DNA from: Noviherbaspirillum sp. UKPF54
Lineage (GTDB): Bacteria; Pseudomonadota; Gammaproteobacteria; Burkholderiales; Burkholderiaceae_D
Direction: 5' to 3'
DNA length: 64,000 nt
Assembly: GCF_007874125.1 (NCBI RefSeq)
Contig: NZ_CP040128.1
Span: 1,984,001-2,048,000 of the forward strand
Position 1 is the first letter of the stretch, and each line of letters opens with the position of its first letter. The translations under genes were made by a program, and so were the position numbers. The notes below the pieces were generated by a model that saw only the letters and a list, made by a program, of their open reading frames with translations, did not search any database and was not told the origin of the DNA. Below, one piece after another: positions 29,150 to 38,677 of this stretch.

Positions 29150-29562
29150 TGCGAGCTCTAGTACTTCCGCCACTGCTGTGCGCCGGCGCGATCGCGCATG
29201 CGGCCGAGCAGGCGGGACCGGGCTCGGCGGCAAGCCTGCTGCAGGTTTTGCTGGGGCTGGTCGTCGTGCTCGGCCTGCTGGCCGGAACCGCATGGACCAT
29301 ACGCCGCCTTGGACTGGCGAAGCCCTCGGCCGCAAGCGCGGTCAAGGTCATAGGCGGCGCCAGCATCGGCACGCGCGAGCGCATCGTGCTGGTGGAGGTC
29401 GCGGACCAGTGGATCGTGGTCGGCGTGGCGCCCGGATGCATCAATGCCTTGTCCACCATGCCGCGGCAGGAAGGCTTTGCGCCGCAAGAGAACATGCCGC
29501 CCATGGCAAAGAATTTTTCAGCATGGCTGAAGCAAACGATCGACAAGCGTAATGCGCAATAA
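29146..29562 (+). CDS. fliO: Flagellar biosynthesis protein FliO
   Basis: 138 residues. An N-terminal signal-like segment ([16 protein letters not shown]) is followed by a membrane helix near residues 30-52 ([20 protein letters not shown]). The FliO cytoplasmic domain comes next ([30 protein letters not shown]). It helps assemble the FliP ring. The ATGATG overlaps the fliN stop; the first ATG is used. The end overlaps fliP by 11 bp. Confidence 0.93.
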   Translation: MMRALVLPPLLCAGAIAHAAEQAGPGSAASLLQVLLGLVVVLGLLAGTAWTIRRLGLAKPSAASAVKVIGGASIGTRERIVLVEVADQWIVVGVAPGCINALSTMPRQEGFAPQENMPPMAKNFSAWLKQTIDKRNAQ

Positions 29563-30340
29563 GGTTTCATTGTTTAACAAGATACGGCCCGGCATCAAGA
29601 CGACACTGCGCGCGGCATCCATCGCCGCCCTGCTCGGCCTGCCGGTTTTCGCGTTCGCGCAGCAGGCTGGCCTGCCGGCATTTAACAGCACTCCTGCGCC
29701 GGGCGGCGGGCAAACCTACTCGCTGAGCCTGCAGACGCTGCTGCTGCTGACCAGCCTGTCGTTCCTGCCGGCCGCTCTGATGATGATGACGAGCTTCACG
29801 CGCATCATCATCGTGCTGTCGCTGCTGCGCCAGGCGCTCGGCACGCAAGGCGCGCCGCCCAACCAGGTGCTGATCGGCCTGTCGTTATTTCTGACCCTGT
29901 TCGTGATGGGGCCGGTGCTGGACAAGATCTATACCGACGCCTACCAGCCTCTTTCGGAAAACAAGATCAGCATGTCGCAGGCATTGGAAAAAGGTGCCGC
30001 GCCGCTCAAGAGCTTCATGCTGAAGCAGACGCGTGAATCCGATCTGGCGCTGTACGTCAAGCTGTCGCGCGGCCCCGCCTTGCAAGGCCCGGAAGACGTG
30101 CCGCTGCGGGTGCTGGTACCGGCCTTCGTCACCAGCGAGCTGAAGACCGCATTCCAGATCAGCTTCGCGATCTTCATCCCGTTTCTGATCATCGACATGG
30201 TAGTGGCCAGCGTACTGATGTCGATGGGCATGATGATGGTATCCCCGGCCATCGTGGCGCTGCCCTTCAAGCTGATGCTGTTCGTGCTGGTCGACGGCTG
30301 GCAGTTGCTGATCGGTTCGCTGGCACAGAGTTTTTATTAA
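29552..30340 (+). CDS. fliP: Flagellar export gate protein FliP
   Basis: 262 residues. A cleavable signal peptide ([14 protein letters not shown]) near residues 25-38 is followed by four membrane helices with [40 protein letters not shown] and the C-terminal [20 protein letters not shown]. This is the core of the FliPQR export channel. fliQ begins 9 bp later behind AAGGA. Confidence 0.97.
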   Translation: MRNKVSLFNKIRPGIKTTLRAASIAALLGLPVFAFAQQAGLPAFNSTPAPGGGQTYSLSLQTLLLLTSLSFLPAALMMMTSFTRIIIVLSLLRQALGTQGAPPNQVLIGLSLFLTLFVMGPVLDKIYTDAYQPLSENKISMSQALEKGAAPLKSFMLKQTRESDLALYVKLSRGPALQGPEDVPLRVLVPAFVTSELKTAFQISFAIFIPFLIIDMVVASVLMSMGMMMVSPAIVALPFKLMLFVLVDGWQLLIGSLAQSFY

Positions 30341-30349
30341 GGAATTCCA

Positions 30350-30619
30350 ATGACTCCTGAAAGCGTCATGGGCATCGGTCGCCACGCCATGGAAGTGACA
30401 TTGATGGTGGCCGCGCCGCTTTTGCTGGTGGCCCTGGCTATCGGCCTGATCGTCAGCATATTCCAGGCGGCGACGCAGATCAACGAACAAACTCTGTCGT
30501 TCATCCCCAAATTGGTCGGGATATTCGTCGCACTGGTGGTAGCTGGCCCCTGGATGCTGTCCGTGATGCTCGACTACATGCGCGAGCTGTTCACGAATAT
30601 CCCCAACATGATCGGCTAG
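30350..30619 (+). CDS. fliQ: Flagellar export gate protein FliQ
   Basis: 89 residues, two membrane helices (VTLMVAAPLLLVALAIGLIV and GIFVALVVAGPWMLSVMLDY) joined by FQAATQINEQTLSFIPKLV, the FliQ hallmark. It packs around the FliP ring to form the export gate. Confidence 0.97.
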   Translation: MTPESVMGIGRHAMEVTLMVAAPLLLVALAIGLIVSIFQAATQINEQTLSFIPKLVGIFVALVVAGPWMLSVMLDYMRELFTNIPNMIG

Positions 30620-30687
30620 CATTCCAGGCCGGACTCACGCGGCGACGCCGGCCCGAAGAAACACTAGGGCAGCCCCCTGCCATCGAT

Positions 30688-31482
30688 ATGATCTCCATCA
30701 CCAGCGCCGAACTCAATACCTGGATTGCCTCTTTCCTGTGGCCGCTGACGCGCATACTCGGCCTGGTATCGACCGCGCCGCTGTTCGGCAATGTTAGCGT
30801 GCCGCGCCGTATCAAAGCCGGGCTCGGCGTGATGCTGTCGCTGGTGATCGCTCCGACAGTCCCGGCGCTACCCGCGCTCGATCCGATGTCTATGCAGGGG
30901 CTCCTGATCCTCATGCAGCAACTCGTGATCGGACTGTCGATGGGCTTTGCAATGCGGATCGTCTTCGCGGGCATCGAAATGGCGGGCGAAATCAGCAGCA
31001 TGACGATGGGCCTGGGCTTCGCGACGTTCTACGATCCGCAGTCGCGCGGCCATTCGTCCGCCATCAGCCAGTTCCTGGCGCTGCTGACATTGATGATCTA
31101 TCTGGCGACCGACCTGCACCTGGTACTGTTGTCCACGCTGTCGCAGAGCTTTTCCAGCCTGCCGATTTCCGCGAACGCCATCTCGGGAGCGGGCTTTCAG
31201 CAATTGGCGAGCCTGGGCGGGCGCATCTTCAGCGCAGGCGTGCAATTGTCGCTGCCGATCGTCGCCGCGCTCCTGATTACCAACATGGCGCTCGGCATCC
31301 TGACCCGCGCGGCACCGCAACTCAATATCTTCGGCATCGGCTTTCCGGTGACCATTAGCGTAGGGTTTGCGATGATAGCGATATCCCTGCCCTACCTTGC
31401 CACGCCAATCGGACATGTGCTGCATGAAGGTATCGGCGCAATCCAGCAGATCACGACGGCGATGACTCCTAAAGCGAATTAG
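30688..31482 (+). CDS. fliR: Flagellar export gate protein FliR
   Basis: 264 residues with five to six hydrophobic segments. RILGLVSTAPLFGNVSVPRR, the EMAGEISSMTMGLGFATFYD cytoplasmic loop and ITNMALGILTRAAPQLNIFG are characteristic. It completes the FliPQR gate that sits in the FlhA ring. It is the last gene of the plus-strand fli block. A terminator-like hairpin follows, then the convergent flgL. Confidence 0.96.
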   Translation: MISITSAELNTWIASFLWPLTRILGLVSTAPLFGNVSVPRRIKAGLGVMLSLVIAPTVPALPALDPMSMQGLLILMQQLVIGLSMGFAMRIVFAGIEMAGEISSMTMGLGFATFYDPQSRGHSSAISQFLALLTLMIYLATDLHLVLLSTLSQSFSSLPISANAISGAGFQQLASLGGRIFSAGVQLSLPIVAALLITNMALGILTRAAPQLNIFGIGFPVTISVGFAMIAISLPYLATPIGHVLHEGIGAIQQITTAMTPKAN

Positions 31483-31514
31483 AACGCTCTCAGAAAACTT
31501 AAAAAGGAACGGTT

Positions 31515-31560
31515 AAGGGGCCGATCCACGCATCCGGCGTTGAGGAGGCCCTTGCTTTTT
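31515..31560 (+). terminator. Terminator-like hairpin after fliR
   Basis: AAGGGGCC (31515-31522) pairs with GGCCCTT (31547-31553) with one bulged G across a 24-base loop, followed by GCTTTTT. It lies 33 bp after the fliR stop. Confidence 0.5.
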
Positions 31561-31589
31561 CATGCATGAACTGCACGCCCATGCATGAA
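31559..31589 (-). terminator. 10-bp perfect hairpin downstream of flgL
   Basis: TTCATGCATG (31559-31568) and CATGCATGAA (31580-31589) form a perfect stem with an 11-base loop, beginning 7 bp after the flgL stop. Each arm contains the palindrome CATGCATG. No T tract follows on the minus strand, so terminator function is uncertain. Confidence 0.4.
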
Positions 31590-31595
31590 GAAACG

Positions 31596-32872
31596 TTAAA
31601 TATAGTTAAACAGCGACAAATGCGAAATCTGGAGAAATGATTTTTGCGCGGCTTCGAGCGCCTGCTGCTGCTGGGTAAAGTTCGAAATCACTTCGGCCAG
31701 ATCGATATCCTGCATCTGGTGCAACGCTTCGGTGTATTGGACATTCAGATCATCGCCCGTGCTGTCGAGCGTATCGATTTCCTTCAGGCGCGTACCGACC
31801 GAAGCGCGCACCTCCAGCAGGTTATCCAGCGCGTTGTCGATGTTGTTGTTTGCGGCATTCAACCCGTTGGTAAGTTTGGCCTGGCCTGTCGCGCCGGCTC
31901 CGGAGGCGCCAAGAGTCGCCATCAGATCCTTGAGCGTCGTGAAAATGCTCTGATTGACGCTGGGGTTAGAGTGAATTTGTCGCCGTTGGCTGGATCACCC
32001 TTGATGTCTAGCTGTAATCCATCGACTGTAATTGCCTGGCCGCTGACGTAAGGAACGTATGGCGCAGACGGCGCAGGCGGGGCCGGCATGGCAGGCGGCG
32101 CACCAGGTTGCCAAGCCGCCCCGTCCCAATACGTACCGGCAGTCGTGTCCCGCACGATATATGCCGTCGTCGTAATTGCGCCGGGTATCACAGTAAAGTC
32201 GACGCTATAACTATGCCCGGTGACCGCCGTGCTATTGACGATCGCCCCGGTTCCGACAATCCCGGAGCCGGTATTGGTTGACGCTGCCGCGGTTACGAAA
32301 TCGCCATTGCCGGTACGGTTGCTCTCGAATACCGAATTACCCGAGTCATTCAATGCAATATGGCGGGACGGGCCGATCTGCAGCATGCGCTTGCCCTGAT
32401 CGCCGCTGTATTGGGCGCCGGTTGGCGTCTCTGAGAACGGCTGCGAAGCAATCTGGAATCCACCGAACATGAAATTTCCCGCGCCATCGCGACTGTTCGC
32501 CAGTCCCAGCAATTCGTCGATACGCCCCTTCAATTCCGCGGTCAGGTATTGGCGTTGCGAATCATCCATGGCGCCATTACCCGCATTCACCGTCAGCGTC
32601 TTCACGTCCTGGAGCAGCGTCGTGACGCTTTGCAGTACGCTCTCCTGCTGAGAAAGGAGATTCTTTGCATTCTGGCGATTGGTCGCCAATTGGTCGTTGA
32701 TCGACATCGTCTGGGTAATACCCAGGATATTAGCCGAGGCGACTGGATCGTCCGCTGGTGTCAGCACGCGGCGCTGAGTCGACAGCTGCTGCTGGGTCTT
32801 TGCCAGGTTCGACTGCAGGTCGCTGATTTTCGTCGAACCGAGTTCGAAAATCATGTTCGTGCTGATGCGCAT
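31596..32872 (-). pseudogene. flgL: Flagellar hook-associated protein FlgL, apparent one-base frameshift
   Basis: The first frame (32872 down to 31922) gives the N-terminal D0/D1 of FlgL (MRISTNMIFELGSTKISDLQ, LSTQRRVLTPADDPVASANI) and a surface domain, then breaks after GDKFTLTP. The C-terminal D1/D0 (SVNQSIFTTLKDLMATLGAS, AEVISNFTQQQQALEAAQKS) is in another frame to 31596. The break falls at a four-base run, 31962-31965 (coding strand CCCCAGCG). One added C restores a 425-residue FlgL. FlgL is the hook-filament junction protein; without it flagellin is lost to the medium. Error versus true mutation cannot be told from sequence alone. Confidence 0.87.
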
Positions 32873-32948
32873 GATTGGATACTCCTACCGATCCTAAAAT
32901 ACTGAATTCACGTTAATGCATCACATTATTCTCGTCGAGACACTGGCA

Positions 32949-34981
32949 TCAGCCACGTCCTAATGCGACCAGCGTATCGAACATTTCCTTGACCGCCTGC
33001 ATCACCTTGCCGGCTGCCACATAAGCCTGCTGATAACGCAGCAAATTGGCACCTTCTTCATCCAGATTGACGCCGGAATCCGAATCCTGAGCCTGCTGAA
33101 GCTGGGTAACCAGATTGCCTTGCGCATCCTTGCCCACCTCCAGTTCGTGCGTCTTGTTGCCGACCATGCTGACCATTTGCGAAAGCGCTCCCTGGTAAGT
33201 GGTCGTTCCGTTTACAAGCGTGTCTGCGGTTTGCAGGTTACCCAGCAACACCATGTTGCGGTTGTCGCCGGAAGTGGTTGTATTGTTCTGGACAATAAAC
33301 TGATCGCCGTTACCTGGCACACCGCTGAGCTGGACACTGATGCCACTTACGTCCGTCGGTGTCGCTGGGGCGCGGGAGGCGGCGAAGGAGTCGTTGCTCC
33401 GAATGTAATGGTGGCGCCCGATGAATAAGGAACCGGGGTTCCTGCCGGATAGATCGTCGAGTTGCCGTTGATATCCGTTACCTTTACAGGAAACGAAAAG
33501 CCGGTTCCAGGAGCGGTGGCAGTGTCGTTCAGCGTGCCCGATGGCGGCGTTGTCGCCGGAACGTTCGCAACGTAATTTAATGTGATCGGCGAAGCCAGCA
33601 TCGACAGGGAGAAGGTCTTGTCGACCGTGCCATTGCTGATCGTGGCAGTGCCGGAATTGGTTGTCGGGCTGCTTGTCGCGACCGGCGCGGCGGAAGCGAT
33701 GTTGTTCAGGTCCGTCACGAGGACCTTGAAGCCGGACGCGGCATTGATCGTCGGCTTCACGATGAACTGGTCACCCAAATTCATCGCCCCCGACGAGACA
33801 ATATTGACTCCGTCGACCGTCACGCCAGGAGCGCCTAGCGTTGCCGTCGAACTGACCTGCACGTTATCGGACATGCGGGTAATGGAGTAGTTCGTTCCGT
33901 CGTAGCTGACCTTATAATCGCTCGCCTTCAGCAGCGACACGTCGGAGATGCTGGCGCTGACCACCGCTGTCCCTGTGTTAAGGCTGCTTGCACTGACCAG
34001 AGGCGGCGCCACATTGAAGAAATCGCTACCCATGGCGCCGGTCCGGTCCTTGCCCAGCTTGTGCTGGTCATTGAAGGTGGTCGCCAGTCCGATGGCGATT
34101 CGGCCCAACTGATTCTGCGTGTCGGTCAGGGTGGTCGAGCGGAACTCGAACAGCCCACCCAGCTTGCCACCCTGCAGGCTGTTTTCCGAAAGCCGGATCG
34201 TGCCGCTGGCGGTGACCAGACCCACCTCGACTTCGCTCAGGTCGGTCGGCGATGCCGCCGCTGCCAGCTTAGATACGGTCGAACCGACCACCATGGGCTG
34301 ACCATTGCCGATAAAGATGCCGTAATTGCTGCCGTCCTTGGCGACTGTCACCTTGGTCAGCTTGCTCAGTTCGCCCACCATATGATCGCGCTGGTCGAGC
34401 AAATCGTTCGGCAACTGGCCACTGCCGCTCTGCGCCTTGGAAATCGCGTCGTTCAGGTCAGCGATCTGCTGTGCATAGGAATTGATTGATGTAATGGTGG
34501 TCGAAATCTCGGAATTGACCGCGACGCGCAACTCACGCAGTTGCCCATCCATGCTTTGAAAACGGCTGGCCAGCGACTGGGACGATGCAAGCATCGAGCC
34601 GCGCGCGTCGGGATTGGCCGCGAGATTTTGCACGCTCTGGAAAAAATCCTGCAGTACCGGCGAGAGCCCGGAATTGGGGTCGGCCAGCATGTTGTTGATA
34701 CGAGAAGCTTGGGTGTAATGGCTGTCAAGCTGCCCCTGACTGGTCTGCACCGTGCGCAACTGCGTGCCCAAGTATTCATTGTAGACGCGCCGTACGGATA
34801 CGACCTCCGTACCCTTGCCGATAAAGCCGCCCCCCTCGTCCTGTCCGCCGATGGCCGCCTGCAGCACCACTTGGCGATGGTATCCGACAGTGTTGGCGTT
34901 GGCGATATTGTGGGCGGTCGTGGCGAGACCCTGCTGCGCCGCGAAGAGAGCACTATTGGAGGTACTGAGAATATTAGCCAT
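32949..34981 (-). pseudogene. flgK: Flagellar hook-associated protein FlgK, apparent one-base frameshift
   Basis: The first frame covers residues 1-~538 with the N-terminal rod/hook domain (NSALFAAQQGLATTAHNIAN, ANTVGYHRQVVLQ) and the FlgK body (LPNDLLDQRDHMVGELSKLT), and ends at 33347 just after a break. The C-terminal D0/D1 (GVNLDEEGANLLRYQQAYVA) continues in another frame to 32949. The break is at the run 33367-33370 (coding strand CCCCAGCG). One added C would give a 677-residue FlgK. It joins hook and filament with FlgL. Flanking genes are intact. Confidence 0.87.
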
Positions 34982-35022
34982 GATTTTCTTCCCTGGTATC
35001 GCGATATACCGTAACGCCTGTA

Positions 35023-35049
35023 TGAACGGCAGCTGGACGGAAAACTTGA
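35023..35049 (-). promoter_or_regulatory. Possible sigma-28 promoter of flgKL
   Basis: On the minus strand: TCAAGTTT, 11 bases, GCCGTTCA, matching 7 of 8 in the -35 and 6 of 8 in the -10. It lies in the 126-bp gap between flgJ and flgK, about 42 bp before the flgK start, where a late promoter for hook-associated proteins is expected. Confidence 0.5.
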
Positions 35050-35107
35050 GGTGTATTTAAAAATTCCGCCATTTCCGTTCCATGGCTGGCCAGGATGATT
35101 GTCAAAT

Positions 35108-36001
35108 CTATAAGATTTGCGTAATGATGTTAGTCAGCTTGCTTGCATAATTCGGGTCGGTAGCGTAACCGGCCCGCTGCAGGCCCTGCGCAAAACCGCT
35201 GACATCGCTGGCGTTGGCCAATACGTTTTCATAGCGCGGGTTGGAGCGCAACAACCGGCCGTAATCCCGGAACGCATCCGCATAAGAGTCGTAGGCACGG
35301 AATTTCTCGACCCGCTTTTGCGGCACGCCGTCCACATATTCGGTCGTGACGGCTTCCACCACGCGGCCTTTCCAGCTGCCGCCTGCCTTGATATTGAACA
35401 GGTTGTAGCTGGGAGTGCCGTCGGCCGCGACGATTTCTTTCCTGCCCCAGCCAGTTTCCAGCGCGGCTTGCCCCAGCATGAACTTGGCCGGGATGCCGGT
35501 TGTCCGGCTGGCCTCTTCGGCATGCGACCTGAGTCGATCCTGGAACGCCTGCACATGCGCCGGTTGTCCGCCATTCGGCTTGACGCCATCGGCGGGTGCT
35601 GCAGATGACAGCTCTGCCGGCTGCCAGGCGGCATACTGACGCGCCTGCGCGCTTGCCGCCTTGTAATATGAAGCAGAGGCCGGTTCAGCCTGCCCGCCCA
35701 GGTTCGCCGACAACTGGCGCACCAGCATGTCTGCCAGCCCAAGGCCTCGCTTGGAGAGGTTCTGGCTCAACTGGGTGTCGAGCATCGACGTATACATGCG
35801 GCTCTGCTCGTTATCGAAAATCCCATCCTGCGGCGTCGCCTCGCGCATGCTCTTCATGATCATGTTCATGAACAGCGCCTCGAACTGTTTGGCAGCCGTC
35901 TTCAGCGCTTCCGGAGAATTTTCGCGCGCGGACTGGCGCAGCGACTCCAGGTTTTTCGCGTCGATGGCGAGATTTTCGGAAGAATTGATACGGTTGACCA
36001 T
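35108..36001 (-). CDS. flgJ: Flagellar rod assembly protein / muramidase FlgJ
   Basis: 297 residues. An N-terminal Rod-binding domain (AAKQFEALFMNMIMKSMREA, MLDTQLSQNLSKRGLGLADM) is joined by a short Ala/Pro linker to a C-terminal glucosaminidase-type domain (MLGQAALETGWGRKEIVAAD, YNLFNIKAGGSWKGRVVEAV, FRDYGRLLRSNPRYENVLAN). It cuts peptidoglycan locally so the rod can pass and acts as rod cap. The start at 36001 lies 5 bp after the flgI stop. The Glu in ALETGWG is the likely catalytic acid. Confidence 0.95.
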   Translation of the reverse strand: MVNRINSSENLAIDAKNLESLRQSARENSPEALKTAAKQFEALFMNMIMKSMREATPQDGIFDNEQSRMYTSMLDTQLSQNLSKRGLGLADMLVRQLSANLGGQAEPASASYYKAASAQARQYAAWQPAELSSAAPADGVKPNGGQPAHVQAFQDRLRSHAEEASRTTGIPAKFMLGQAALETGWGRKEIVAADGTPSYNLFNIKAGGSWKGRVVEAVTTEYVDGVPQKRVEKFRAYDSYADAFRDYGRLLRSNPRYENVLANASDVSGFAQGLQRAGYATDPNYASKLTNIITQIL

Positions 36002-36006
36002 CGCGC

Positions 36007-37131
36007 TCAGATGACTTCCAGTTCGGCCCGCAATGATCCGGCGGCCTTCATCGCTTGCAGGATGGCCAGCAAATCCTGCGGCGTGGCGCCGATGGCATTG
36101 AGCGCCTTCACCACGTCCGCCAGATTTGCCCCGCCTTTCAACAACAAGACCTGGCCCGGCTCCTTCTTGATCTCGATTTGCGAGGTCTGCGCCACGACGG
36201 TCTGTCCCCCGGAGAACGGCGCCGGCTGGCTGATTACCGGCTCGGTATTGATCACCACCTGCAGGTTGCCGTGCGATACCGCGCAACTGTCGAGCGTGAC
36301 GGACTGGTTCATCACCACCGAACCGGTGCGCGCATTCAGGATGACCTTGGCCCCGATCTGCGCGGGCGTGACGTTGATGCTTTCCAGGGCGCCGAGGAAG
36401 GATACGCGCTCGTCGCTGCTGGCGGGCGCGCGAACGCGGATCACCCGCCCATCCTGCGCCGCTGCGGTATTGGCGCCGAATTGCCTGTTGATGGCATCGA
36501 CCACCCTGCTTGCGGTCGAGAAATCAGTATCGTTCAGCTCCAGGAACACCGAATCCCCCTGGCCGAACGCCGTTGGAACCGCGCGCTCCACGGTCGCACC
36601 GGCCGAAATGCGGCCGACACTGAGATGATTGATCTGCGCCTTGCTGCCGTTGGCGGCGGCACCAACACCGCCTACCACGACGTTACCCTGCGCGATACCA
36701 TAGATCTGGCCGTCCGCGCCTTTCAGCGGCGTCATCAGCAGCGTGCCGCCGCGCAGGCTTTTCGCATTGCCCATCGATGACACGGTCACGTCGAGGGTCT
36801 GCCCTGGCTGGGCGAACGGCGGCAGCGATGTCGTCACCACCACCGCGGCGACGTTCTTGAGCTGCAGGCTCACGCCTTGCGGCAGGTTGACGCCCATGTT
36901 CTGCAGCATGCTGATTACGCTCTGGACGGTGAACGGCGTTTGCGTGGTCTGGTCGCCGCTGCCATCGAGGCCGACCACCAGGCCGTAGCCGATCAGCTGG
37001 TTCTGCCGTACGCCCTGGATGCTGGCAAGGTCTTTCAGACGTTCCGCGTTGGCGGCTCCGGACAAGCCGGCGCAGAGTGCCGCAAACGCGAGCGGGAGGA
37101 ATTTTCTGAAAACTGGCATGCGGATTTTCAT
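36007..37131 (-). CDS. flgI: Flagellar P-ring protein FlgI
   Basis: 374 residues with a Sec signal peptide (FLPLAFAALCAGLSGAANA) and the FlgI signature directly after it (ERLKDLASIQGVRQNQLIGY, GLVVGLDGSGD). It forms the periplasmic P ring around the rod. The ATG overlaps the flgH stop (ATGA). Alternative start codons two or four codons in would not change the mature protein. Confidence 0.97.
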   Translation of the reverse strand: MKIRMPVFRKFLPLAFAALCAGLSGAANAERLKDLASIQGVRQNQLIGYGLVVGLDGSGDQTTQTPFTVQSVISMLQNMGVNLPQGVSLQLKNVAAVVVTTSLPPFAQPGQTLDVTVSSMGNAKSLRGGTLLMTPLKGADGQIYGIAQGNVVVGGVGAAANGSKAQINHLSVGRISAGATVERAVPTAFGQGDSVFLELNDTDFSTASRVVDAINRQFGANTAAAQDGRVIRVRAPASSDERVSFLGALESINVTPAQIGAKVILNARTGSVVMNQSVTLDSCAVSHGNLQVVINTEPVISQPAPFSGGQTVVAQTSQIEIKKEPGQVLLLKGGANLADVVKALNAIGATPQDLLAILQAMKAAGSLRAELEVI

Positions 37132-37796
37132 AGCGGCGCAAAGCTCAGGAAGAAGCGCGCAATCTGCGACATGAATTCGGACTTGTCGATGCGGCTATTC
37201 GTGCGGTATTCGATGCGCGCGTCCGCGACTTGGGTGGAGGACACCACGTTGCCGGCACCGACCGTCTGCGGACTGACGACACCGGAAAAGCGGACGAACT
37301 CGACGCCCTTGTCGAACGAGACCTGCTTTTCGCCGGCCACGAGGAGATTGCCATTCGGGAGCACTTCGGTAACCGTGACCGTGATCGTGCCGCTGAACGT
37401 ATTGCTGGAGGCTTGCGCGCCCTTCTCTTCGAACTTGTTGGCGCTGGAAGCGCCCACGCCGAGGTCGGCGACCGTCGCCGCCGGTACGCCGAACAATTTC
37501 GACACGGACGAGTCGGTGCTGCCGGTCTTGCTGCCGGAATTGAGCGCGTTCTTTCCTGCGCTCGTTTTTTCATTGATGGCGATCGTCAGGATGTCGCCCA
37601 CCAGGCGCGCACGACGATCCTCGAACACCGGGCGGTATGTCGACGCCTGAAAAATCGCTCCATTCGTCGGAACGGCTGCGGCGGGCGACTGCGGCCGCGC
37701 CGACAGCGGCTGCTGCACGATGGTTTCGGGTACCGTACCGCAGGCAGCGAGAATAAAGGCGGCTGCCATGGTCGGGATGAGAAGCGACAGTTTCAT
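37128..37796 (-). CDS. flgH: Flagellar L-ring lipoprotein FlgH
   Basis: 222 residues. The lipobox LAAC near residue 19 marks a lipoprotein signal peptide. The body has the FlgH motifs RARLVGDILTIAINEKTSAG, VTVTEVLPNGNLLVAGEKQV and FVRFSGVVSPQTV. It forms the outer-membrane L ring. It overlaps flgI by ATGA. Confidence 0.97.
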   Translation of the reverse strand: MKLSLLIPTMAAAFILAACGTVPETIVQQPLSARPQSPAAAVPTNGAIFQASTYRPVFEDRRARLVGDILTIAINEKTSAGKNALNSGSKTGSTDSSVSKLFGVPAATVADLGVGASSANKFEEKGAQASSNTFSGTITVTVTEVLPNGNLLVAGEKQVSFDKGVEFVRFSGVVSPQTVGAGNVVSSTQVADARIEYRTNSRIDKSEFMSQIARFFLSFAPL

Positions 37797-37819
37797 TTCA
37801 GGCAGTCATTCCGTCGAAA

Positions 37820-38602
37820 TTACAGTTGCGACAGCTTCTGCAGCATCTGATCGGACGTCGAAATCGCCTTGCTGTTGATTTCGTAGGCGCGCTGAGTCTG
37901 GATCATGTTGACCATTTCCTCGACCACGTTCACGTTCGACGTTTCGACATAGCCTTGCACCAGCAAGCCCGAACCGTTGGTGCCCGGCGTGTTCGTATTG
38001 GGATTGCCCGATGCCGCCGTCTCGACGTAGAGGTTTTCGCCCTTGCTTTCCAGGCCGGCCGGATTCATGAACGTCGCGAGCTGGAGCGCGCCGACCTGGG
38101 TCGGCGTCGGCGTGCCCGGCAGCGTGACCGACACGGTGCCGTCGCGCCCGATGGTAATGCTTTGCGCGTCCGCCGGGATGGTGATGGCGGGTTGAACCAC
38201 GAAGCCGCTCGACGTCACCAGCTGCCCCTGATTGTCCAGCTGGAAGGAGCCGTCGCGCGTATACGCCGTTGTTCCGTCCGGCAGCAGGACCTGGAAAAAG
38301 CCCGCGCCCTGAATCGCGACATCCTTGTTATTGCTCGTCGCCTGCAAATTACCCTGAGTGAAAATGCGTTCCGTAGCGACGGGGCGTACGCCGGTGCCAA
38401 TCTGCAGGCCCGACGGCAACTGCGTCTGCTGCGAGGACTGGGCACCGGGCTGGCGCATGGTCTGGTACAGCAGATCCTCGAACACCGCGCGCGAGCGCTT
38501 GAAGCCGTTGGTGCTGACATTCGCGAGGTTGTTGGAGATGACATCCATCTGCGTCTGCTGCGCATCCATGCCGGTTTTGGAAATCCAAAGCGATTTAATC
38601 AT
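37820..38602 (-). CDS. flgG: Flagellar distal rod protein FlgG
   Basis: 260 residues, the standard FlgG length. N-terminal [20 protein letters not shown] and [20 protein letters not shown], a central FlgE/F/G domain ([20 protein letters not shown]), C-terminal [20 protein letters not shown]. It builds the distal rod. The ribosome-binding site GGAG lies 6 bases before the ATG. Confidence 0.97.
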   Translation of the reverse strand: MIKSLWISKTGMDAQQTQMDVISNNLANVSTNGFKRSRAVFEDLLYQTMRQPGAQSSQQTQLPSGLQIGTGVRPVATERIFTQGNLQATSNNKDVAIQGAGFFQVLLPDGTTAYTRDGSFQLDNQGQLVTSSGFVVQPAITIPADAQSITIGRDGTVSVTLPGTPTPTQVGALQLATFMNPAGLESKGENLYVETAASGNPNTNTPGTNGSGLLVQGYVETSNVNVVEEMVNMIQTQRAYEINSKAISTSDQMLQKLSQL

Positions 38603-38677
38603 GTTATCTCCGAAGCCCTATTTCGTTGTGCCGCAGCGAGATTGGAGCGGCGTCCATGTTCATTGATACGGAAGCGA

